Shown here: one piece after another, positions 43,230 to 52,798 of the stretch
How the letters are laid out: each line of letters begins with the position of its first letter
Numbering within the stretch: the first letter of the stretch is position 1
DNA from: Isochrysis galbana
Taxonomy: Eukaryota; Haptophyta; Isochrysidales; Isochrysidaceae
Assembly (NCBI GenBank): GCA_018136815.1
Contig: CM030931.1
Span: 4,904,148 to 4,968,147, forward strand
Reading direction: 5' to 3'
DNA length: 64,000 nucleotides
Notes under the pieces: model-generated
Database searches by the model: none
Told to the model about the DNA's origin: nothing
Seen by the model: the letters and a program-made list of their open reading frames with translations, nothing else
Made by a program: the position numbers and the translations under genes

Positions 43230-43345
43230 TCACGTCCCATCTTTGTGATAATAATACAATGGAGACTGGTTGAAAAAGAAAACATGCACCTCTGGGTGAA
43301 AAAAATAATAACCTGGTCCTCTTTTGACGGAACGCGACTTTTAGC
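43230..43345. repeat. Terminus of the subterminal-array element
   Basis: AT-rich sequence with one degenerate array unit ending 'aataacctggtcctctttt' and then GACGGAACGCGACTT. This is the same terminus as at 10113 and 63925. It follows ORF copy (d) directly. From 43346 to 43745 no gene is supported. Confidence 0.7.
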
Positions 43346-43745
43346 AGACTTGCCCCTAGCCATAACCATATTGCATATTGGCATATTGGTGTCATCACCG
43401 GAGTGCGTGCCGTGTGCCTTGCATGCCCACGCACGCATTGGGCAGTGAGGTTGTGTGCGGCACAGTACAACAGCCAGCAGACCGCGCACGTCTGCCACAT
43501 CATGAACAGCACGTCGACAATTGCAGTAGAAGATGACCTCCGACCCCCACAGATAAATACGGGAAATGGTTGGATATTCACAAGCCCCACATCTGTCACA
43601 ACTATTATACTGCATCACACGGTCGGACGATACGGAGTATGGTGACAATCCGGCCATTCCCATCTCCTGTATAAGAGAGGCCCGACGACAGGGTGTTGCG
43701 CGATGCAACCCCCGCGACTGCCTATCCCTGTCGGCATATGCAGCA

Positions 43746-44663
43746 TCATTTCTCACCACCGGCTGATTGGGATGGACCCGTAGCAACAGCCGCCTCGTCA
43801 TTTTGCGCATCAGCCTGTGAGTCAGACTCCTTTGAGAGAAGACGCTCACGTGCAGCGCCCCGAACACCACGTTCCTGTCCAGATCCAAAGTCGAGCCAAC
43901 GGAGCGGGCCACTGAAGCCTTGCACCTCTTCGTTGCCGTCACCGATAGCAATGCAAACTGCATAGCAGCCAACTAGCAAGACCAGATTCGCACCCCAGAT
44001 TGCGGCCGGGTCTTTCGTGAGAAAGGGCATGCCGAGGGTGAGGAGGGGTGATCCTAGGAAGGCAATGTTCAGGGCGCGCTTCTCCCAGCCGCGGGGGCGG
44101 CGTGCTCGAAGCGATGGGATAATGAAAAGCCAGTACGACCAGAAGCCAAGGGCGCGTAGTGAGAGGTCAAGGCTGACACCTGGAAACGCGTCAAAAACCA
44201 TGAGTCCAGAGAGAACCACCGCTATCAATGACTGCGCGATGAAGAGATTTTTCAACCAGCCCCTGAACACAGTGCGTTTCTCGACTGACAGGCGCTGCTC
44301 GATCTTCGCCAGCTTCTCCTCGAGTTCGGCACGTACCACCACGTCGCTCGCGCTCTCGAGCTCGTCGACGGTGATCAGACGCTCGCGCTCAAGGTTGACG
44401 ACCTTGGAGGGGTTGAGCAGGTCTTCAAGTGCCACTCCGGTTAGCGCCTGCACCTCGCGGTCCATCCGTGCCACCAGCTCCGGGTCCACATTGCCCTCCT
44501 CAGTCGCCATCGGCATCAGCTCACGGAAACCGTCCTCCATCGGGCCCTGCTGGGCAAGGGGTGAGGATGCGCGGAGCCGGGCCGCGCAGGGCTGAAGTCG
44601 TAGCTGCGGCCCGTGCGCCAGCTGCACCGCCAGGCTCAGACTCGCCAGCATTGTCGTCACCAT
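43746..44663 (-). CDS. Putative plastid membrane protein of unknown function
   Basis: A single-exon, 305-residue protein from the ATG at 44663. The N-terminus (MVTTMLASLSLAVQLAHG) is signal-peptide-like and is followed by a basic, Ser/Ala-rich stretch (RLQPCAARLRASS) free of acids. This two-part presequence is typical of import into complex plastids. Residues about 50-125 are acidic and helical (ELVARMDREVQALTG, ELEEKLAKIEQRL). Four hydrophobic helices follow between about 135 and 260 (LFIAQSLIAVVLSGLMVF, ALGFWSYWLFIIPSL, ALNIAFLGSPLLTLGM, IWGANLVLLVGCYAVCIAI). The tail is polar. It recalls uncharacterised thylakoid or envelope proteins, but I cannot name the family. An upstream ATG at 44783 would add 40 residues unlike a presequence. 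Confidence 0.72.
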   Translation of the reverse strand: MVTTMLASLSLAVQLAHGPQLRLQPCAARLRASSPLAQQGPMEDGFRELMPMATEEGNVDPELVARMDREVQALTGVALEDLLNPSKVVNLERERLITVDELESASDVVVRAELEEKLAKIEQRLSVEKRTVFRGWLKNLFIAQSLIAVVLSGLMVFDAFPGVSLDLSLRALGFWSYWLFIIPSLRARRPRGWEKRALNIAFLGSPLLTLGMPFLTKDPAAIWGANLVLLVGCYAVCIAIGDGNEEVQGFSGPLRWLDFGSGQERGVRGAARERLLSKESDSQADAQNDEAAVATGPSQSAGGEK

Positions 44664-45076
44664 CCTCTGGCTCTCCTCCCCTCCCCAACCTCGCTCTCTC
44701 ACTCCCTTTCTCCCTTCCTCCCTCCAAGTGTTTTCATTTCTACTCCTACTCCATGTATTGTTACGTCTGTCCCTACGGAGCATATGTGTTCGCGGTCCCT
44801 ATCTCTCTTTCTCTCTCCCCCTCTTTCTTGGCTAGAGAGTAGGAGAGAGAGAAGAACAGGGATTGTTTTTGAGAGGGCGGAGATGCGACGAGGATCTCGA
44901 CCGACCCACACACATAAATATTCCAGGGGAGGTGAGAGTGGACAGGGGAGGTGAGAGAGGAACAGAAACTTTCTCTGACTGGACTCGGAATACTTGTAGA
45001 GGTACTTGTAGGGAGAACTTTTACTCTTTTCTGCCAGAGCATCCAAACGGATGCTTCCCAAGCCCTTTCTTTGTCT

Positions 45077-45310
45077 CATTCGCACCCGCTCTATTCTAGC
45101 TTCTATCACGGATGGGTGTAATTGCCTAATAGGAGGAATCTTAATCTTCCTAAGGCACACGCACAGCCTAACAATGGGTGGGTTGGGTAGGGAGAGCGAA
45201 AGCCGCGAGAGAAGTCTAGAGCTCTGACGCGGTGTGAACGGGGGTTACTATTAAACCTCACATTCGCACCCGCTCTATTCTAGCTTCTATCACGGATGGG
45301 TGTAATTGCC
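45077..45310. repeat. Direct repeat of 50 bases (45077-45126 and 45261-45310)
   Basis: Identical copies starting CATTCGCACCCGCTCTATTC, 184 bases apart. The second copy lies at the 3' boundary of the tyrosine-recombinase fragment, so they may be its terminal or internal repeats. Confidence 0.9.
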
Positions 45311-45349
45311 GTCCGAACCCCTCGTCGTGTACGACGGAATGAGAGAGAG

Positions 45350-48118
45350 AGAGACTGGAGCTCGTCTATGCGTCCTCGACGGAGTAAGCGTGATCCAGGA
45401 GCCAACCGAACAGGGCGTAAGCTGCCATGGACGGGCCTATCGTGTATCGTGGGGTCGATGTAGTGTTTTTCCCGGGTAGACGTGCCCGGGGCCCAGCCTC
45501 CTAACCAATCCGCTCTGGCCCGCGGCACCCGGATAGCCTCCACCGCCGATGACGCGCCAGAGCGCAGCGAGTGCCCGAGGTATGCAAAGCCCGCCGGGGC
45601 CACGATACCATACTTTGTTAACGTCCGGGCCACCCACTTGGACATGTGTGAAGTGGTCGGGGGTGGTTCTCCGGCCAACTGGAAGAAGAATGCGGTCGGC
45701 GGCTGTTTTGCTTTTGCTTGCATGAAACGGCCCGCTAAGCTGACGACCGCTGGTACCTGCGAGGGCACGCCGTGAGTCGCTCGCGGGTTAACTGGAATGC
45801 GAACTATACGCCGGACCCCATGATGTTTGCGCTGCTTCTCGGTGAGGCGCAGCCACATAAAACCCGCGTCTAAAAAAAAAACTTTTAAAATTCTCGCCTC
45901 GCGCGTGGCCATGGGTTTAACTACTGTAGCCACGCCCATTTTCCCTTCCTCTCCCTCACTTCCCGCCTTGCGGCGACTCCCCTCGTGCTCTACTTAGGGG
46001 CCCAGGTTGCGGGGGGGTGGGGGCGGGCGGGGTGTACCGGCCCCCGGTGTTCTGTTCTCTCCTTCCTCCTGTGCCTCCGGGTGGCTAGCTGAAACTGTCT
46101 TGCGGACACTGTTGTCTCGTCGATGGTGAGTTGTCTTTCGCTTGTCGCGTTGTCGTTTTCGCGTGTGTTTTGTCCGGGGGGGGGGGGGGGAGATGTGTTC
46201 CGGCCTCAGGCCAGTCTTTCGGCGAGGCCGAGTGCTGTCGCCACGAGGCCGAGGTTGTCGTTCATCTGGAGCTTGCCCTTGTCGTCTTCTGTGAATATGG
46301 GTGTGCTGAGCTCTGACGGTTTTTTAATTTTAGGTTTTCTGCCCCGGGCCGCCGTGCGGGTGCGCACTAGGCGATGGGCGTCTAGTCGGGCAAGTCCTCT
46401 CACCAGGATAGTGAACCTTGTCAGTGTGGATTCTAGAGTAGGTATGTAGTGATACTCGTATGACTCGAATTCCACTCTGTAAAAGTCTCTTATTATGTAT
46501 CTCCAAGCTATTATGTATAGAGCTTTTAGGCTGTCGGGGGTGGTCGCGTTCGGGTATGCAAATAGCCTATCCTTTGTTTTCTGCTTTCTTGACCTGTTTG
46601 CGTCCGGGGTATAGTCGGCGATTGCATCTATGGCGTCAAAGATTTTCCTCGTCGCGGGGCACCACGCTAGGTGGCATGAGTCCTCCCGGTAACGGTTGCA
46701 CAGCCTGCAAGTTTCCGATGGGCTGGTCCTAAATCTATTTCTGGTGCCTATCCTCCTATGAGTGATGTGCTTGAAGTGTGGGTGTTTGTCTGTGTGTTTC
46801 AACAGCGGCAGGGTGTATAGCTTGGCTATGTGCCTCCAGTCTTCTTTCGTGATGTCGAGGCGTTTCGCCCATGCCTCTCTTGCTGGTTGTGGCGCGTTAG
46901 GGCGCATCTTTTTGAGCGCTTCTTTGGTGATGTCGGGAACCGTAATCGCGTCGAGCGCGATTTTTCCTTTGCGAATGGCGTATTCGTCAGCCAGCGGGTA
47001 TTCCATGTATTTTGGTCCCTTGTATCCGTTCTCCCATCGAGCCGGGAGGTGGTAACGTTGGGCTTCCCCGGTGTTTACCACTCCGCCGGTGTCGGAAGCT
47101 TCTCCGAGATAATCTATGTCGGTGTGGAGCCATATGCTATTGAGTTTTCTGATATATCTCTCGTCGTCTGAGACCCTGATCTCTCCGGTTTCCGTTTTTC
47201 CCTCCTCGTGGGGAGGGTTGTCGCTTGTGTGGCGGTTCCCGGCTTTGGGGTCGGGCGGTGGGCGTTCCGTCGACCTTTCGATTATACGCCGCGCTTGGTC
47301 GACTACGACGTCCCATGAACCTAGGAACTCTTTTTTGTGTATTGTGTATTGTGCGGCCCTCGTGCACGAAGGCCTCCGGGAGGTGGTCGACATAGGCCGA
47401 GCACTCTTCCCTGCTATAGGGCACCGTGTTTCTGCCACTGGAAGGCAGGGGGGCCGCCCTCGGCGGGGGGCCCGAAAGAGAGGGGAGTCGCGCCGGCGCG
47501 CTCCATCGCGTCCAACTATAAAGTTAGTTGCATAAAACCCGCGTCTATGCCGAAGTCGGAGCTCGCCAGGAGCGTCGTCGAGTCTTGACGCCCCATGAAG
47601 AGGTACGCGAGGGTCACCGCCAGGTGATCCCGAAGATCGCACAGGTGCTTAGCCGCCTGCGCGCCTGCGAGGACTTGGAGCAACGCGTCCGCAGGTAGGG
47701 GAATGCGCGTGTCGACGGTGCGCGCCCTCGCTTGTGAGCGGGCCATCCCTTTCCGGACGAGGGCTACCAAGTGCCCCTGCGCCGGCTTGTTAAACCCAAA
47801 ATCCGCGTGGACGGAGTTGATGGCGGATAGATACGGCTGTAGGCTCGCTGCTGCCACCGTGCCTTTCTACGCCACATGCCCGAGATACGCCGCTACCATG
47901 TGCGGAGTCGCCGGGAGCGGCTGGAGCCTTTGCTTGTCGCACCAAGCCGCGAATGTCGTCCAATGCCTGGTGTAGGCGTAGGCCGTGGAGTGCTCCCGGG
48001 CCTGCGCTGCCAGCTGCGCCGCCGTGCCTCCGCCCTCCCATGCGCCCATGGCGTCCGCCAACTGACGCAAGGGAAAGAGGGCGGAGTGAAGGGGGTGCGG
48101 GTTCCCCTCGAGAGCCAC
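45350..48118 (-). pseudogene. Tyrosine recombinase gene, copy 1, split by a LINE
   Basis: Minus strand. 48118-47870 encodes the N-terminal helical domain (TAYAYTRHWTTFAAWCDKQR, PHMVAAYLGHVA), then one in-frame stop TAG (47867-47869). The same frame continues 47866-47548 (SLQPYLSAINSVHADFGFNK, VRKGMARSQARAR, LFMGRQDSTTLL with the first catalytic Arg). The LINE at 45873-47530 interrupts it. 45872-45450 gives the rest (FMWLRLTEKQRK, AYLGHSLRSGASS with the His-x-x-Arg pair, WLGGWAPGTSTREKHYIDPT with the catalytic Tyr). A frameshift follows the Tyr. The family is that of DIRS/Crypton-type recombinases, which insert and excise DNA through a covalent 3'-phosphotyrosine. The gene is dead through stop, frameshift and insertion. 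Confidence 0.88.
45873..47530 (-). mobile_element. Internally deleted LINE with 17-bp target duplication
   Basis: Flanked by CATAAAACCCGCGTCTA at 45856-45872 and 47531-47547. On the minus strand it starts CAACTAACTTTATAGTTGG, then ATGGAGCGC (5' head to about 47440), then jumps to the ORF2 C-terminal region: RYIRKLNSIWLHTD, HFKHITHRRIGTRNRF, zinc motif CRLCNRYREDSCHLAWC, WRYIIRDFYRVEF, to a stop at 46206. It ends with the conserved 3' untranslated region, GGCGAGAATTTTAAAAG and ten T. RT is absent. Both ends are intact, so this copy defines the element's termini. Confidence 0.9.
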
Positions 48119-48159
48119 GCCTTCTCTTCTTTCGTGAAAACCGTAACGCCGTGGTGCCC

Positions 48160-48535
48160 AGATGGGACAATAGGCTTCTAATAGGTTCTATTAAGAGGTC
48201 AAGAGGCCTACCAGACCTGTTACCTGTTAATAGGTAATAGGTAAAAAAAACTTTCAATATTCTCGCCTCGCGCGTGGCTATAGGCCTATACTATAGGTAC
48301 CGCTATCGTAGCCACGCCCAAATCATCTCGGATCCCTTCCTCTCCCTAGTAACTTAGCTCAGAAGTCAGAAGCCAATCATATTCATAATATACATCACAT
48401 ACTCATACATCTATAATATTAGTAAAATGAGTTTTATTTTGACCTGTTACGGACCTATTGCGACCTGTCAATAGGTCCTCTTAATAGGAATAGGCCCCCG
48501 AAACCTGTTGACCTTGTACCTGTTGTCCCATCCGG
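48160..48535. mobile_element. Inverted-repeat element holding a LINE 3' end
   Basis: The left part (gatgggacaa…attaagaggtc…acctgttacctg) is repeated in reverse on the right (48430-48535). Between them, 48243-48340 is a reversed LINE 3' end (aaaaaaaactttcaatattctcgcc … gtagccacgccc). Probably a small non-autonomous DNA element that received a LINE tail. Confidence 0.55.
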
Positions 48536-48776
48536 GCCGTGGTGGAAGGGGCTGGGGGGCCCCCTTTCCGCCCATGGGATGGGGACACCCCTGGCGATCC
48601 AGCTCAGAACGCGGCGCGGCGCTCCGATGCGCCTCCAGGCCGCGATGGACCCGCGGACGCGACGGGAGTGTGAGGCTTCCGCTCCGGCGCGCGGCCTCGG
48701 CTCGTCCCGTCGGGGCGGCTGGCTGACTGTAACGCGCTCGCCCCCCTCGCCGCCCGGAGGCGGGGCTGCGGGCCCT

Positions 48777-49340
48777 CTAGGCCCGCCTCTGTTTGCCGGC
48801 ACCCCTGCCGGCTGGGGGTTGCCCGGCGTCCGCGGCTGCCCCGCCTGCTGCTTCTCGCTTGGGCTCGCGTTCGCCGGCGGGTTGCTTCCGTGCGGACGCG
48901 GTCGGGTGGTGCTCGGCGGAGGGGCCGCTGGGAGGTTTTGCCGCCTTGGGCGCGGGTTTGGGTGCGGCCCTCCGCTTGAAGGGCGCGACGTACAGCGAAG
49001 CGGACGCCGAGTTGAGCGCCGTGTGTCTACGCTCCACGGAGGTGTCGAAGAGGTATTGCCCCAAGTCCGACCTGGCACCGACGTTCGCTCGAGCCGTGTG
49101 GTAGAGAGGGGCGAATTTCTCCGCCTCGAGGCCTCCGGCGGCGACCGCCTCCAGCTCGTCGAGGCGTTGTCGTTGGAATTCGAGAATGACTGAAAGTTGC
49201 TCGGTGACCATGTCCCCGAGAGCCTTGGCGCGGCGGTAAGCGGACTCACTGCGCCGCGATCGGCGGACTGCGTCCGCCAACTCGACCGCCCCACCGAGGG
49301 CGTCGTGCAGGTACGAGAGAGCGGGCAGGAGAGTGCACAT
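48777..49340 (-). CDS. Unrecognised helical protein beside the recombinase
   Basis: 188 codons starting MCTLLPALSYLHDALGG. The first 110 residues are helix-rich and well composed (ELADAVRRSRRSESAYRRAK, TEQLSVILEFQRQRLDELEAV, GQYLFDTSVERRHTALN). The rest is a Lys/Ala/Pro-rich basic tail. It is on the same strand as, and upstream of, recombinase copy 1, so it may be another protein of that element, for example a Gag-like nucleic-acid binder. Retroelement E1 inserted 18-23 bases upstream of its ATG, so its promoter or a 5' exon may be lost. No homologue lies beside recombinase copy 2. Confidence 0.5.
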   Translation of the reverse strand: MCTLLPALSYLHDALGGAVELADAVRRSRRSESAYRRAKALGDMVTEQLSVILEFQRQRLDELEAVAAGGLEAEKFAPLYHTARANVGARSDLGQYLFDTSVERRHTALNSASASLYVAPFKRRAAPKPAPKAAKPPSGPSAEHHPTASARKQPAGEREPKREAAGGAAADAGQPPAGRGAGKQRRA

Positions 49341-49362
49341 CTCCCGCCTGTTGGCGGCCCAT

Positions 49363-50695
49363 TGTCGCATTCATCCTAGATGATGCGATTTCTAGGCTCT
49401 TATTTCCAGGTCCTTCGTCGTGCGGCCACACGGCGAAGCTCAGGTACATCTAGGTTGGTAGGGTTCGTCCCTAGCGATCTAGAATTCGAGTTCTTGTTTC
49501 GTTCCTTCTAGCCTGTCTGTCAGGTCTAGATTCCGGGTTTCCTCCTTTCGGGTAATCTTGACCCAAAGGAGCCAGGTCGCCTGTCACTCGCTGCGCGCTT
49601 GTCTCAGGCTCTCGAGTTACCTTGTGAAGGCTTGTTTAGCTTCTTGCAAGGCTTGTTGTTTCTTGTTGAGTTCCGGTTCTTGCTTGGGACTTGCTCACTT
49701 TCACTTTCGTTGTCGTTGTCGTCCAGGCCTGTTCTTCGTAGGTTCCGCTTGGCTTGGTTAGGGTTTCGTTGCCTTCCGGCGTTTGGCGTTCGCGTTGGCG
49801 TTCGGAAACTTCCTCTCACATTCCCTAGGTCCGCTACCCTTGGCTTGTAGGTCCTTGCTTCTTTCTTCTCGGTCAAGGTTTTGGCGAGCGAGTCGGTTGC
49901 TCTAGCCGCTCGAGATTTGAGGTTTAATTTGCCATCTCCCCTTGGAGATCGGTGTAGGTTCGCTTCCTAGGTGAGGGAATCTTTCCCCTTGATGCAAGTT
50001 ACATGCAAGCCTTGGTCCCTTTGGTGTTTCTTCCCCTTGGTTGCTACTCAGGGTTGTTCGTTAGAAGCGTCTAGAAGGTTCACGCTCAACGGCAAGATTT
50101 ATTCGGTCGTGAAGACATCTCGTTGCGATCTGTATCCAAAGTGATCGCCGTGGTCGCGCGACAGGACGCTCCCCTTCGGACTCTCCACTACGTGGGAAGT
50201 TACAACGGAGACACGCTCCGGCCGTCGCTGCGGAGTCTCTCTCTCTCTCGCTCTCTCTCTCCGTCTCTCGCGACGTGTTTGAGTTATCGGTGATTTGGGG
50301 TCGCGGTTGCTTGATAATTTGCTTTGTTTAGGTGAATGATTCCGGTGTGTTCGTGAGTCGGTGTATCCTGTTGTTCTCAGCTTCGTTGTCCGTCGTTGTT
50401 CGCTGCGTCGCTGCACTCAAGCAGCCTAGGCTCCCTCCCTGAGGGAAGAGTTCTTTGTAGGTCTAACAATCTCTTACAACCCATCACACTAGGGCCGCTA
50501 GGAGCGCCTCGCCGCCCCACAGTCCTTCGTTCGCCGTTCGTTCCCTGTCCATACACCCGAATGGGGTTGCCCGACCCAGTCCAGAATTTCATTCACCCGA
50601 CTCCCGGTGGGGAGGAGGGACAAAGCGCCGCGCTAGCCGCCGGTGCCGCTCGCGACGGAGTGGCTCAGAGCCCTCCGGCTCCGCTCGACTCGACA
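49363..50695 (+). repeat. 5' LTR of E1
   Basis: 1333 bases. A handful of scattered substitutions separate it from the 3' LTR (mainly between 49790 and 50200), with 50207-50670 identical. The gag start at 50561 lies inside, 45 codons from its end. A (TC)n patch is at 50229-50265. Confidence 0.93.
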
Positions 50696-52798
50696 AGCAC
50701 GAAATCAAAGCTCACGTCCTCGGCCGCAGAGGAGGAACCCCTCAGGGAACCTTCTCTGCCCGCTGCAGCTTCTGTTCCCGAGGGGTTCCCGAGTGATCCC
50801 ACGACCACTGAGGCTGCGCCAATGCCACCCATCACTCCGGCTGCTATCCCCATGATTGGCTCCGACCAGCTCGTGTCGGATGGCGAGCCTCCGTCCGCTG
50901 CCTTCGGCACCCACCGGGTGCAATTACAGTGGGCCATGGTGGAGCATGACCCTCTCCCACATGAGGCCAACTTCAGTGCCGCTGAGCTGGCCAATGAGGT
51001 GGAGGAAGGCCCCCTCCCTCTGATTCAGTTTGACCCACCTCCTCACCTTCGAGATGATGAGTCTGAGGTCGGTGAAGGGGAGGGGATCAGCTTCCGAAGC
51101 CCCGCCTACCGGGACTATGCCCCGCCGTCATCAAAAGGGGTCCTTGATCAAGAGATCACCCCGATCGAGACGGCCGCGGCGCGTCAGGATGCGGAAATGG
51201 CAAGGCTTCAAGCGCAGACCAACACCCTAAAAGGGGCTGTGGAGCGCCTGCAGTCATCCCTTGCCGCGGCAGAGGCGAGGGAGGGGCTTCTCCGGGATCA
51301 AGTTGAAGCAGGGTTCAAAGCCCTGACTCAGCTACTCCAAGCCCGCCAAGAGCCCGCTTCAAGTCCGTCCATGGATCGGACCGAGGCGGCTGCGGATTCT
51401 GCTAGGCCGGTTCAGAGGGAACCACCCATGGGCGAGCCTCCTGCTCTAGACCCAAAGGGCCACGCCTCTCCGGCTTCTAGGGTTCCACGGTCGGCGTACC
51501 CGACCTCCAAATCGGAACCCCGCCGCCAGGATCAGAGCCTTTACCGGGGCCCGACCCCGATGGTGCCGTTCCGCCACCCTCGCGACCCCTGCCTTGCGGT
51601 GGGGATGGATGAGCGAGAGGCAGTTGTAAGCGAGTGGAAAAATCTCCTCGCCCTGCCCTCACGCGATCTGGCCGCCCTTTACCGCGACTCCGACGAGCAT
51701 GAGCTCATCCACACCATTTTGAAGAGCAACCTCTCCCTGGCGGGCAACGTTTGGCATTGCCGAATTTTCATGGAGGAGGACCACTTGCTCAAATGGGTGC
51801 GTAGCCGCTTCTCAGCCGAGCAAACCCTTCACCATCAGGTCAGGATGGGCAAAGAGCTTTCGGAGCTCCGCTTCCCAAAGGCCCTCGCCTCCGATAACGT
51901 TCAAACCGCGGCGACAGCCTGGAATGAATTTCGGCTAACTCTCATCAAGCCGTTGGAGCGGGCACTAGCGCTCGGCTGCGATCATCGCGAAATATTTACC
52001 TCCCTCCTCGCGGCAGCCGGAGCCAATTCCAGCGGCAATTCCCGCATCTTCGCCTTCCTCCTCGATCTAGTGGAGGACCGCGCCCTCGCTCTCAATCCTG
52101 TCCTCGCTGCTGACGTCCTTCTTCGCAAATGCGACGGGACCTTCGCAAACGGGGCCGATGGTTTCGCGAAAGACTCGGCGTCGATGGAGTGGGACCGCAT
52201 GAGGGAGCGCGAGGCCGGCGCTGATCTATGTGAGCTCAGCAAGAATTTGGTTCGCGCCTACATCCGCAAGCTTGGCGATTCCGCGGTTGACTCCACCAAC
52301 GTGTGGGATCATCCAAACATGGCCCATGAGATCAACCAGAGGTTCGAAGAAATCATCCGGAACGATAAGGTTGATCCTCAGCGCGGCGTCGATAATGCTA
52401 TTAAATTTGCGGAGGTGCTCGCGGAGACTCGTTTCCGCGTAGAGAACCACGAGCTAGGGCGGTCGGCGCTCTCGTGCGTCAACCTCTGCCAACGGTACCT
52501 CAGCCCTTACGAGCAGGCCCGGGTGAAGCGTCATCAATCCCGGCCCTCGACGAAGCAAACCGTGGCTAGCGTACGCACTAAAGCCTCAGGCGAGGCAAAG
52601 AACGAGACTTCCTCGTCCCAGAAGACCGCTTCGACCACGGACATGGTCGCCGATTCATTCGCCAATTCGCCGCTAAGGCTGCTCCTCTCACTGCCCTCAC
52701 GCGGAAGGGCTGCGACGTGGCAAAGGAGTCCCAGTCCGAGGAGTGTCGCCGAGCTATCCAAGAGCTCAAGACAGCGATCACTTCGGAGCCCGTCTTGA
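50561..52798 (+). CDS. gag: E1 Gag
   Basis: Starts MGLPDPVQNF and continues as one frame to 52798. Residues about 210-290 include a coiled coil (QDAEMARLQAQTNTLKGAVE). Residues about 360-660 form a helical capsid-like region (EWKNLLALPSRDLAALYRDS … LTLIKPLERALALG … HPNMAHEINQRFEEIIRN). The zinc knuckle expected at the Gag C-terminus is missing: from about 52640 the frame runs through Pol sequence in the wrong phase. The first 45 codons come from the LTR. An upstream in-frame ATG at 50396 is less likely. Confidence 0.85.
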   Translation: MGLPDPVQNFIHPTPGGEEGQSAALAAGAARDGVAQSPPAPLDSTSTKSKLTSSAAEEEPLREPSLPAAASVPEGFPSDPTTTEAAPMPPITPAAIPMIGSDQLVSDGEPPSAAFGTHRVQLQWAMVEHDPLPHEANFSAAELANEVEEGPLPLIQFDPPPHLRDDESEVGEGEGISFRSPAYRDYAPPSSKGVLDQEITPIETAAARQDAEMARLQAQTNTLKGAVERLQSSLAAAEAREGLLRDQVEAGFKALTQLLQARQEPASSPSMDRTEAAADSARPVQREPPMGEPPALDPKGHASPASRVPRSAYPTSKSEPRRQDQSLYRGPTPMVPFRHPRDPCLAVGMDEREAVVSEWKNLLALPSRDLAALYRDSDEHELIHTILKSNLSLAGNVWHCRIFMEEDHLLKWVRSRFSAEQTLHHQVRMGKELSELRFPKALASDNVQTAATAWNEFRLTLIKPLERALALGCDHREIFTSLLAAAGANSSGNSRIFAFLLDLVEDRALALNPVLAADVLLRKCDGTFANGADGFAKDSASMEWDRMREREAGADLCELSKNLVRAYIRKLGDSAVDSTNVWDHPNMAHEINQRFEEIIRNDKVDPQRGVDNAIKFAEVLAETRFRVENHELGRSALSCVNLCQRYLSPYEQARVKRHQSRPSTKQTVASVRTKASGEAKNETSSSQKTASTTDMVADSFANSPLRLLLSLPSRGRAATWQRSPSPRSVAELSKSSRQRSLRSPS

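Noticed and set aside
47441..47642. Extension of the LINE ORF at 46206 upstream to 47642
   Set aside because: It crosses the LINE 5' end and target duplication into the recombinase gene in another frame.
50396..50560. Earlier in-frame start for E1 Gag
   Set aside because: The sequence between has no protein-like pattern and the ATG at 50561 has better context; kept only as an alternative.
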